Source: Paenibacillus_G sp049942825
Lineage (GTDB): Bacteria > Bacillota > Bacilli > Paenibacillales > NBRC-103111
Direction of reading: 5' to 3'
Length of the DNA stretch: 64,000 nucleotides
Assembly (NCBI RefSeq): GCF_049942825.1
Contig: NZ_CP187970.1
Span: 1,550,001-1,614,000, forward strand
Within the stretch, counting starts at the first letter, position 1. Every line of letters starts with the position of its first letter. The translations under genes were made by a program, and so were the position numbers. Below the pieces are notes generated by a model. It was given only the letters and a program-made list of their open reading frames with translations, was not told where the DNA came from and did no database searches. Below are positions 27,552-34,569 of this stretch, piece after piece.

Positions 27552-28889
27552 TTAAACGGGGAGGGCGGCGCGCTTCAGAAGACGCTGGATGGAACGGTCC
27601 GCTTCGGAGAGCACGGTAAGCGGATCGATGGTGCGCATGATGCCTTTTTCCATCACGATCCGTCCGTTGATGATAGTGGTTTCTACATCCGCCCGTGTGG
27701 CGGAATAGACGATGCGGGAAATGGGATCGACATCGTAGGAAGGGAACGTGTGGAAGCCGTTCAAATTGAGCAGGGCGAGGTCCGCTTTCTTGCCGACTTC
27801 AATGCTGCCGATCTCCTTCTCCATGCCGACCGCCTTGGCTCCGCCGATCGTAGCCATACGGAAGACGCTCCTGGCATTCATCGCCGTAGGTCCGTGAATC
27901 GGCTTCTGGATCAGCGCGGCTAGCCGCATCTCGTTGAACATGTCGAGGTTGTTGTTGCACGGCGCGCCGTCGGCACCGAGGGATACCGAGATATCGAGCT
28001 TCAGCAACTCCGGCGTCTCGGCGATCCCCGAGGCCAGCTTGAGGTTAGATCCCGGACAATGGCTGACATGCACGCCCCGCTCGCGGATGATCCGCTTCTC
28101 CTCCTCATCGAGCCAGATGCAGTGGGCAAGAATCAGGCGCTCGTTGGCAAGGCCTAGATGGTCGAGATACACGACGTTGCGCATGCCCGTCTCCGCCTGG
28201 ACAATCTCGATCTCGCCGAGATTCTCGGAGGCATGGGTGTGAACCTTGACATTGTACGAAGCCGAAAGCAATTGGACCTCGCGGAGCAGCGTTTCGGTGC
28301 AGGAGACCACGAAGCGGGGACAGAACGCATATTGGATACGGCCGCCGTCATATCCGTTCCAGCGCTCGAGCAGATCGACGCTCATCTGAATGGAATCTTC
28401 CGTCTTCTCCTGCAGCGGAAGCGGGACCTCCGTGCCTTTATCCATCATGACCTTGCCCGACAGGGCCCGGATACCGCTGGCGGCAATCGCCTGAAAGGCT
28501 GATTCGGTATGATGCACGGTCTCCATATCGACGATCGTGGTCGTACCGCTTTGAATCAGCTCTCCGATCCCAAGCATAGCAGAGTAATAGATCGACTCTT
28601 CATCATGAGAGGCTTCCAGCGGCCAGATGCGTTTACGCAGCCAATCCATGAGCTCCAGATCGTCGCCTTTGCCCCGGAACAGCGTCTGGCACAGGTGGAT
28701 ATGGGTCTGCACGAACCCGGGAATCAAGGTCCGCCCGGCCGCGTCGATGATGTACTCTCCCGGTTCCTCCGCGAGGTGAGGGGCGATTGCGGCGATCCGG
28801 TCGTCCACAATCCGGATGTCCCCTGTGAAAATATCCTCCGAAGCATTCATCGTAATGATCTGCGCCTGTTTGATCAGCAAGTTCCCCAT
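27552..28889 (-). CDS. Amidohydrolase, nucleoside/purine deaminase type
   Basis: A 445-aa metal-dependent deaminase of the AtzA/TrzN/MtaD group. Metal ligands appear as VQTHIHLCQTLFRG (HxH, about residue 63), KVHTHASENLGEIE, LILAHCIWLDEEE and LGADGAPCNNNLD (the Asp). The layout GKGDDLELMDWLRKRIWPLE and TTTIVDMETVHHT matches the 5-deoxyadenosine/S-adenosylhomocysteine deaminase-like subgroup, formerly annotated as N-ethylammeline chlorohydrolase. The chemistry would be hydrolytic loss of an amino group from a purine ring. The ATG at 28889 follows AGAGGAGAGG. A purine riboswitch precedes the gene, which suggests that the substrate is a purine such as guanine or a related base. Confidence 0.88.
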   Translation of the reverse strand: MGNLLIKQAQIITMNASEDIFTGDIRIVDDRIAAIAPHLAEEPGEYIIDAAGRTLIPGFVQTHIHLCQTLFRGKGDDLELMDWLRKRIWPLEASHDEESIYYSAMLGIGELIQSGTTTIVDMETVHHTESAFQAIAASGIRALSGKVMMDKGTEVPLPLQEKTEDSIQMSVDLLERWNGYDGGRIQYAFCPRFVVSCTETLLREVQLLSASYNVKVHTHASENLGEIEIVQAETGMRNVVYLDHLGLANERLILAHCIWLDEEEKRIIRERGVHVSHCPGSNLKLASGIAETPELLKLDISVSLGADGAPCNNNLDMFNEMRLAALIQKPIHGPTAMNARSVFRMATIGGAKAVGMEKEIGSIEVGKKADLALLNLNGFHTFPSYDVDPISRIVYSATRADVETTIINGRIVMEKGIMRTIDPLTVLSEADRSIQRLLKRAALPV

Positions 28890-28926
28890 AGCGATTCCTC
28901 TCCTCTTCCGACGGATGATTATGCAT

Positions 28927-28986
28927 AAAAAAACTAGCGGCGAAAAAACATGTCTTTGGGCAAAGAACATATTTTTTCGTAGCTAG
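28927..28986 (-). terminator. Long riboswitch-controlled terminator hairpin
   Basis: On the minus strand the segment CTAGCTACGAAAAAA (5' arm, 28972-28986) pairs with TTTTTTCGCCGCTAG (3' arm, ending at 28934) with two mismatches; inside it ATGTTCTTTG pairs with AAAGACAT. Seven T residues follow. The 5' arm contains the 3' strands of helices P3 and P1 of the adjoining aptamer, so aptamer and terminator cannot form together. Confidence 0.75.
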
Positions 28987-29042
28987 AAATTTACGGTTTC
29001 CAAGTAGAGACCCTTAATCCAATTATTAAGGTTATACGAAAA
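28974..29042 (-). promoter_or_regulatory. Purine riboswitch aptamer, guanine-type specificity base
   Basis: The minus strand carries the full purine aptamer pattern. P1 is TTTTCGTA with TACGAAAA. J1/2 is TATAACC. P2 is CTTAAT with ATTAAG. J2/3 is the conserved GTCTCTAC, P3 is TTGGAA with TTCTAG and L3 is ACCGTAAAT. The base equal to C74 of the xpt riboswitch, which decides guanine versus adenine, is a C (complement of G at 28982), so guanine, hypoxanthine or xanthine is expected as ligand. It lies between the promoter and the amidohydrolase gene. Confidence 0.88.
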
Positions 29043-29066
29043 GAAATGCGGTATGAAATTAGTTCA

Positions 29067-29096
29067 ATGATACATGGGTAGAAGGTTAATTGTCAA
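29067..29096 (-). promoter_or_regulatory. Promoter of the riboswitch-amidohydrolase unit
   Basis: On the minus strand TTGACA (29091-29096) and TATCAT (29067-29072) are 18 bp apart. An inverted repeat TGTCAAT/ATTGACA (29091-29097 and 29111-29117) overlaps the -35 box and may be an operator. Confidence 0.65.
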
Positions 29097-29154
29097 TCTA
29101 TGTCATGGAAATTGACATCCTCGAAATTGCAAGAAAAACAAAGGAAGCCAGGCC

Positions 29155-30486
29155 TTACCGCTTGGAGGCAGCCTCCGCCTCCAAACGGCTTCGCAGCTGC
29201 GCCGCTTCTTCGTCTGTGACGGGTTTCTCTCCGTACCGGACGATCTCGTAGAGGCGCAGCAGCTCCCCGGCTGCCGGGCCGGGCCCGGCGGCACCGTTCG
29301 CTGCGGCCGCCTCGCGTACCGACTCGGCGGGTGTCCACTGCGGCGGCGGCTCAAAGCCCCGGCGCCGCTGTCCGCGCAGCCACTGCCGGTATAGGTAGCG
29401 GACGCGCTCGCCGCCGCTTCGCAGCTCCTCCCAGCGGGGCTCCCGGCTGCGGGTGCCCCGCTGGAGGCCTTTGCCGTTCCGCCCAGTGGACGGTGCCCTC
29501 AGCAGCGAGACGACTTCGTCCTCGTAGCCTTCGGCGCTGCCGGACCGCTGCACGGGGTTCATGCGCTCTGCGAGCCAGGCGAGCAGGCGCCGAAGCCGGC
29601 CCGGCAGGCGGCGGGCCAGCCGGTAGAGCAGGTAAGCCGCGAGCAAAGCGAGCAGCGCCCCTGCGGCATAGAACAGCACCTGCTCCAGCAGCTGCAGCCA
29701 AGCCGGCGGCGGCTCAGCCGGCGGCAGGGCGGGCGGCGAAGGGGGGGCAGCCGGCGGTGCGGCCTGAGGAGGCGGCTCCTGGCCCTGCGGCAGCAGGCCG
29801 AGCAGGAAGGCCGCAAGCCGGGTGAGCCCATCGCGGAGGGCCGCTTCCAGCGTCGAGCCGAAGGCGAGCAGGAGCACGCCGGCCAGCAGCAGGGCGGTCC
29901 ACAGGCGGTTCGGCCAGAGCACCGCCGGTGGCAGGGCCGGCTGGCCCCCTGCGCTGCTGCTGCGGTTCAGCGTCTCGTCCTGCAGCCGGATGCGGTTCAT
30001 CCGAAACAGCGCGGTCCCGAGGGCCGCCAGACCGCCCCACAGCAGTAGGGGCAGGGAGGGGGCGAACGAGGGGGCAAACTGCAGGACGAAGGACGCGGCG
30101 AACTGCAGCAGCAGCCCGGCGGCGAGGGCGGGCGGAGGGAAGAGCAGCGCCCAGGGCTCCGCCGCCATGCGTGCCCCGCGCCGGGCCAGCAGCCAACCGG
30201 CCGGCAATGCCAGCAGCGCCGGAAGGCCGGCGCCGAGCGTGCAGACGCCATGGAGCAGGCCGGCGCCGGCCGCCACGGCGTGCTGCGTCAGCCGGCGCTC
30301 CTGCGGAAGGCGCACGGCCAGGGCACAGCCTGCGGCATAGAGCAGCGGAAGCGATGCCAGCCACAGCCAACGGCCCGGCGCAGGCAGCGCGTAGACGGCC
30401 AGCAGCAGCGGCAGGGGCAGGAACAGCAGCAGCTCGGCAGCTCCCTGCAGCAGGGCCCTGAGGACGCGGTTCAGCTTGTTTGTCAT
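29155..30486 (-). CDS. DUF4129 multi-helix membrane protein
   Basis: A 443-aa membrane protein with about six or seven hydrophobic segments, a Pro/Ala-rich loop (PPPQAAPPAAPPSPPALPP, near residue 240) and a cytoplasmic C-terminal domain with the DUF4129 pattern RVRYLYRQWL and LLRLYEIVRYGEKPVTDEE. DUF4129 is commonly found at the end of transglutaminase-like membrane proteins in MoxR-DUF58 operons; here the transglutaminase domain is missing. Composition is extremely Ala/Leu/Gly-rich. It is the last gene of the moxR operon and its ATG overlaps the stop of the 46-aa ORF (ATGA). Function unknown, presumably envelope related. Confidence 0.8.
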   Translation of the reverse strand: MTNKLNRVLRALLQGAAELLLFLPLPLLLAVYALPAPGRWLWLASLPLLYAAGCALAVRLPQERRLTQHAVAAGAGLLHGVCTLGAGLPALLALPAGWLLARRGARMAAEPWALLFPPPALAAGLLLQFAASFVLQFAPSFAPSLPLLLWGGLAALGTALFRMNRIRLQDETLNRSSSAGGQPALPPAVLWPNRLWTALLLAGVLLLAFGSTLEAALRDGLTRLAAFLLGLLPQGQEPPPQAAPPAAPPSPPALPPAEPPPAWLQLLEQVLFYAAGALLALLAAYLLYRLARRLPGRLRRLLAWLAERMNPVQRSGSAEGYEDEVVSLLRAPSTGRNGKGLQRGTRSREPRWEELRSGGERVRYLYRQWLRGQRRRGFEPPPQWTPAESVREAAAANGAAGPGPAAGELLRLYEIVRYGEKPVTDEEAAQLRSRLEAEAASKR

Positions 30487-30623
30487 GAGCCCACCTCCAC
30501 TTCTGCAAAGGTGAAGTGGAGGTCAGCGTCATACTCACGGCTGAGCAGCGGCGGATTGATCTCCACGTCTGTGCTGGCGCTGAGGACGTCGGCAATCTGA
30601 ATTGGGCGCAGCGTAAATGTCAT
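30483..30623 (-). CDS. 46-aa ORF coupled inside the moxR operon
   Basis: A tiny frame, MTFTLRPIQIADVLSASTDV and on, 46 residues, acidic, without membrane segment. Its ATG overlaps the TGA of the DUF58 gene, and its TGA overlaps the ATG of the DUF4129 gene, so three genes are chained by ATGA overlaps. A strong ribosome binding site, GAAGAGGAGGAGGG, precedes the ATG inside the end of the DUF58 gene. These contacts argue for a translated gene. I do not recognise the product; a small partner of the MoxR-DUF58 complex is conceivable. Confidence 0.6.
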   Translation of the reverse strand: MTFTLRPIQIADVLSASTDVEINPPLLSREYDADLHFTFAEVEVGS

Positions 30624-31720
30624 GAGCCCTCCTCCTCTTCCGAAGGGATGGTGAGGATGTCCACGGTATGCCCCTGGCTGCGCAGGCGGTCGATTGGTCC
30701 GGCCATTTTGGCGCTGACGAAGGCCGTGACCAGCAGAATATCCAGGCACGGTCCGCCCTCCAGCCGGTCGGCTTCTTCCTCCAGGAACGCGTCGAACGGG
30801 ATGCTGAGCTCCAGCACCAGGCGTGCCAGCGTGTCGAGCAGCGATTCATGCTGGCCTGCCCCGCCCTGCAGGCCGGTCCGCGTCGGGGTATTGAGCGCGT
30901 CGACGGAGCCTGCGTTCGAGCCGAAGCCGGCTTCCATGCCGGCTTCCGCCGCCTGCCGGAACAGCTCGGCGGCGGCCGAGATGCCCCACTCGATGAGCTG
31001 GGGCCGGTTCACCTGGTCCCACATGCCTTCGTGGTCCTCGACGTTGAGGTAGACCATCAGGCGGCGTTCGGCGGTGTATTCGTGGCGGTGAACCTGCAGG
31101 GAGCCGGTCCGGGCGCTGGCCATCCAGTTGACCCGTCGCAGCGGGTCGCCGGCCTGGTATTCCCGGGTGCCGGAGGTCAGGAACGGATCGTCGATCATCC
31201 ACCGGCGCACCGTGAGGTCGCCCTGGAAGTGCTGGCCCGGCCGGACCAGCGCTCCTGCGGGGAGCGGCTCAGGGTAGACGAGCAGCTCGGCGCCAAGCTC
31301 CAGCTGCCGGGTGGTGTGCAGCAGCCCCAGCACGTCGCCTGCCGTGAGCGAAGCGGAGCTCAGCCGGTAGCAGCCACGCTTCAGGGGGACGACCTTGTGG
31401 CGCCGGATGATCCGCGTGAACGGCATCAGGCTGAAGAAGCTGCGGTGGTTCTGGTAATGCTCGCCCCCGCTGACCTGCAGGTTAAACTGCCTGCGGAACT
31501 GCAGGGAGCCGTGAAGCAGGGATTCGAGACGCAGCCAGGGGACCGGGAGGGCCTTGCGGTTCTCGATGCTCTCGACAAGCTCGATCTCCTCGCCGGGATA
31601 GCAGGTGCGGGTGCTCCAGCGGCGTTCGTAGGTGAGCCTGCGGAGATTGAACCGCGAGAAGAGCAGGCCCTGGCCGGCTGCGGCGGCAGCAGCGATGAGC
31701 AGTACGCCGTGCAGGCTCAT
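30620..31720 (-). CDS. DUF58 family protein
   Basis: A 366-aa protein with a short N-terminal hydrophobic segment (VLLIAAAAAAGQGLLFSRF) and the DUF58 signature REYQAGDPLRRVNWMASART at about residues 186-205. The remainder resembles a von Willebrand A-like fold, with LMVYLNVEDHEG as first strand. DUF58 proteins are constant partners of MoxR AAA ATPases; the pair is thought to act as a chaperone-like system in envelope or metallo-enzyme maturation, but the target is unknown here. It begins 7 bp after moxR and overlaps the 46-aa ORF. Confidence 0.88.
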   Translation of the reverse strand: MSLHGVLLIAAAAAAGQGLLFSRFNLRRLTYERRWSTRTCYPGEEIELVESIENRKALPVPWLRLESLLHGSLQFRRQFNLQVSGGEHYQNHRSFFSLMPFTRIIRRHKVVPLKRGCYRLSSASLTAGDVLGLLHTTRQLELGAELLVYPEPLPAGALVRPGQHFQGDLTVRRWMIDDPFLTSGTREYQAGDPLRRVNWMASARTGSLQVHRHEYTAERRLMVYLNVEDHEGMWDQVNRPQLIEWGISAAAELFRQAAEAGMEAGFGSNAGSVDALNTPTRTGLQGGAGQHESLLDTLARLVLELSIPFDAFLEEEADRLEGGPCLDILLVTAFVSAKMAGPIDRLRSQGHTVDILTIPSEEEEGS

Positions 31721-31727
31721 CGCGCGC

Positions 31728-32696
31728 TCACCTCGCTGACGTGGAGGGCTCTGCCGGTACGGGCAGCTCTTCGAGCAGCCGGCTTATGAGCGCCTCCGCC
31801 GCTTGCGGCCGCACCCGCAGGCCGGGCTTCAGCACGATGCGGTGGGCGAGCACCGGAAGGGCAAGCGCCTTGATGTCGTCGGGCGTGACGAAGTCCCGTC
31901 CGCGCAAGACGGCGTGCACCTGGGAAGCGCGAAGCAGCGCCTGGCTGCCGCGGGGGGACACGCCCACCGCCACGTCGCTGTGCTCGCGGGTCGCCTCCAC
32001 GATGGACAGCAGGTAGGTGAGCACGTCGTCAGCTGCCGTCACTCCGGCGCAGAAGGATTGGGCCTCCGTAATGTCATGGGCAGAGGCGGCGCTAGTCATG
32101 TCCCCAAGCGGGTTGTCCTGCCGGAACCGCTTCAGAATCTGCAGACCTTCGCTGCGCGACGGATACCCCATGCGGATCTTGAGAAGAAACCGGTCGAGCT
32201 GGGCTTCCGGAAGCGGGAAGGTGCCCTGGCTTTCCACCGGGTTCTGCGTAGCAATGACGAGGAACGGCCGGCGCAGCCGGTGGGTCGTTCCGTCAATGGA
32301 GATCTGCCGCTCCTCCATACACTCGAGGAGGCTGGACTGGGTGCGGGGCGTCGCCCGGTTGATCTCGTCGGCCAGTAGGAGGTTGGTGAAGAGAGGACCC
32401 GGACGGAATTCGAATTCCGAGGTCCGCTGGTTATAAAAATGAATGCCGCTGAGATCCGACGGCAGCAGGTCGGGCGTAAATTGTATGCGCTTAAAATCGA
32501 CGCCGACCGAATGGGCCAGCGCTTTGGCCAGCAGGGTTTTGCCCGTGCCGGGCACATCCTCCAGCAGCACATGGCCGGAGGAGAACAAGGCGATGAGCAG
32601 CCGGTCGATGACATCTTCTTTGCCGACGATAACCCGGTTGACCTGGGTACGGACACGGTCCGCCAGGCTGCGGACGGTTTGCAAGGATTCGGACAT
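31728..32696 (-). CDS. MoxR-family AAA+ ATPase
   Basis: A 322-aa cytoplasmic ATPase. Walker A is EDVPGTGKTLLAKALAH (about residues 42-58), Walker B is LLLADEINRATPRTQSSLLE, sensor 1 is FLVIATQNPVE, and the arginine finger region is FPLPEAQLDRF; sensor 2 lies in GVSPRGSQALLRASQV. It leads the operon with DUF58 and DUF4129 genes. The ATG at 32696 follows GAAAGGAGCACTTGCAT. MoxR proteins act as chaperones for assembly of other complexes, usually with their DUF58 or VWA partner. Confidence 0.93.
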   Translation of the reverse strand: MSESLQTVRSLADRVRTQVNRVIVGKEDVIDRLLIALFSSGHVLLEDVPGTGKTLLAKALAHSVGVDFKRIQFTPDLLPSDLSGIHFYNQRTSEFEFRPGPLFTNLLLADEINRATPRTQSSLLECMEERQISIDGTTHRLRRPFLVIATQNPVESQGTFPLPEAQLDRFLLKIRMGYPSRSEGLQILKRFRQDNPLGDMTSAASAHDITEAQSFCAGVTAADDVLTYLLSIVEATREHSDVAVGVSPRGSQALLRASQVHAVLRGRDFVTPDDIKALALPVLAHRIVLKPGLRVRPQAAEALISRLLEELPVPAEPSTSAR

Positions 32697-32993
32697 ATGC
32701 AAGTGCTCCTTTCGGAAAGACGGACGGTTCTCGCGCCATATCATGTTGGAGTGAGGGGGCTGCGTCTGTTTTCATCCTGTGGTTTTCAGCAATTTGCTGT
32801 TGATTTCAGTATATCGGGTACGATCGAGGAAATCGAACTCAACTTTTTGTTCGACAACAAAAGCTAAATTGTGGCAGGGCTTCTGCCGAAATAAGGGAAG
32901 AACCTCTGTTTGCCCATCGGGCCGGCAGGAGGTGCAGCAGGCCGGAGTCCCCGAGGATGGCCGGCACTCATTCCTTAGGAGGAGTATGCCACA
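32697..32993. other. Divergent intergenic region between moxR and the M4 protease
   Basis: About 300 bp that must hold the promoters of both divergent units. I see AT-rich stretches (32800-32880), among them a GTTCGAC..GTTCG-like repeat, but no promoter that stands out. A strong ribosome binding site TTAGGAGGAG sits before the protease ATG. Confidence 0.4.
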
Positions 32994-34556
32994 ATGAACA
33001 GCAGAACGGTGTCCACCCTGGTGGTATCCGCCTTGTTCGTATCGGCCTTGACCGGTACAGGAAGCGCGGAAGCGATCGTGGGCAAGAAGGTGCTCAAGAA
33101 CGAAAAGGGAGAAATCCATACGATACAAGGGGAGCTCGGCACACTGAAAGGGGCAGGAGTCCAGGATCGTGCGGCCGACGCGCTGACCAAAATCAAGGCG
33201 GATTACGGCATTCGCGATGTCTCCAAGGAGTTCAAGCTGAAGAAAACCGTAACCGAGGGCAAACGGGCCCATACCCGGTTCGACCGCCTTCTGAACGGGA
33301 TTCCCGTGTACGGGGAGCAGTTGATTGTCCATGAGTCGGACGGGTCTCTGACGGGCGTGACGGGCAAATACGAGCCTCTGGCCCCCGCAGCGTCTGCCGC
33401 ATCGATCACGGCTTCCGAAGCGGTACGGAAGGCCGTGGAACACACGGGCTACAAGGGTCCTCTCAGCGTTCCGGCCTCCAGCGTGCTGACGTATCTGCCG
33501 CAGGGTGATCAGGCCGTGCTTACATATCAAGTCAGCGTCTGCTACCTTGCGGGGGAAGCGCCTGGAGACTGGACGATCTTTGTCGATGCGGGGGACGGCT
33601 CGATTGTGAGCGCTTTTAACTCTGCCGCCGAATTGGCAGCCAAGGGCTATGGGCTGGACGGAGCGCCGAAGAAAGTACAGACTGTAGCGAAGGGAAGCGG
33701 CACCTATGTGCTGGAAGACCGGACGAAGCTGCTCTCGCTTGGGGGATCGGCCATCTACACGTATACGTTTAATAACGGGTCTCTGGCTCAGACGTACGTG
33801 AGCGACAAGGACAATGTGTGGGATTCGGAGGCGCAGAAGGCGGCGGTGGATGCTCATTACTATGCCGGCCTGGTGTACGACTTTTACCTGAACGTACTCG
33901 GCCGCAATTCATATGACGGCAGGGGAGCGAGCATCATCTCCGGCGTGCACTACTCCAATGGCTACAATAATGCATTCTGGAGCGGCTCCATGGGGCAGAT
34001 GATATATGGCGACGGGGACGGCGTGAATATGAGTTCCTTGGCCGGAGGACTGGATGTCGTAGCGCACGAGCTCACCCATGCCGTCACTGAGTATACGTCT
34101 GGTCTTATCTATCAAGGGCAATCCGGCGCACTGAATGAGTCTTGGTCGGATGCGATGGCTGCGGCGATCGAGAACCGGAACTGGCTCATCGGTGAGGACG
34201 TCTGGACTCCGGGCGTGCCGGGAGATGCGCTGCGGTATATGGACCAGCCCGAACTTGGGGATCAGCCCTCGCATATGCGCGATTATTACTATACGGATCT
34301 AAACGATGACGACGGCGGCGTGCATACGAATTCGGGCATTCCGAATAAGGCGTTCTACACCTTTGCCACGGCGATCGGCTCCCGGGTGAATGCGGGGAAG
34401 ATCTGGTACAGCGCTTCGTTGAATTACATGGCGCCGAATACCGATTTCTCGGGAGCACGGGCGGCTACACTGGCTGCGTGCAGGGATGCTTACGGGGAAC
34501 AGTCGCGGGAATACACAGAACTGCAGGCAGCCTGGACGGCCGTCGGCGTGAACTAG
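32994..34556 (+). CDS. Thermolysin-like (M4) secreted metalloprotease
   Basis: A 520-aa preproenzyme. The signal peptide runs through VVSALFVSALTGTGSAEA. The propeptide has the FTP region (RFDRLLNGIPVYGEQLIVHE) and a PepSY domain ending near DAGDGSIVSAFNSA. The catalytic domain has the zinc motif HELTH (His358 to His362) and the third ligand Glu382 in GALNESWSDAM; the proton-shuttle histidine lies in VHTNSGIPNKAFY. All catalytic parts are intact, so it should mature to an extracellular neutral protease. It is 13 bp upstream of the giant SLH protein, whose ribosome binding site overlaps its stop, so the two are co-expressed. Confidence 0.95.
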   Translation: MNSRTVSTLVVSALFVSALTGTGSAEAIVGKKVLKNEKGEIHTIQGELGTLKGAGVQDRAADALTKIKADYGIRDVSKEFKLKKTVTEGKRAHTRFDRLLNGIPVYGEQLIVHESDGSLTGVTGKYEPLAPAASAASITASEAVRKAVEHTGYKGPLSVPASSVLTYLPQGDQAVLTYQVSVCYLAGEAPGDWTIFVDAGDGSIVSAFNSAAELAAKGYGLDGAPKKVQTVAKGSGTYVLEDRTKLLSLGGSAIYTYTFNNGSLAQTYVSDKDNVWDSEAQKAAVDAHYYAGLVYDFYLNVLGRNSYDGRGASIISGVHYSNGYNNAFWSGSMGQMIYGDGDGVNMSSLAGGLDVVAHELTHAVTEYTSGLIYQGQSGALNESWSDAMAAAIENRNWLIGEDVWTPGVPGDALRYMDQPELGDQPSHMRDYYYTDLNDDDGGVHTNSGIPNKAFYTFATAIGSRVNAGKIWYSASLNYMAPNTDFSGARAATLAACRDAYGEQSREYTELQAAWTAVGVN

Positions 34557-34569
34557 GAGGAGCGGAATC

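Noticed and set aside
28974..29042. Adenine-type reading of the purine riboswitch
   Set aside because: The specificity position is C, not U, when aligned on J3/1 with the xpt and pbuE aptamers.
29331..30600. Several long plus-strand frames opposite the DUF4129 gene
   Set aside because: They arise from extreme GC-rich codon bias on the minus strand and are Ala/Arg/Gly-rich without motifs.
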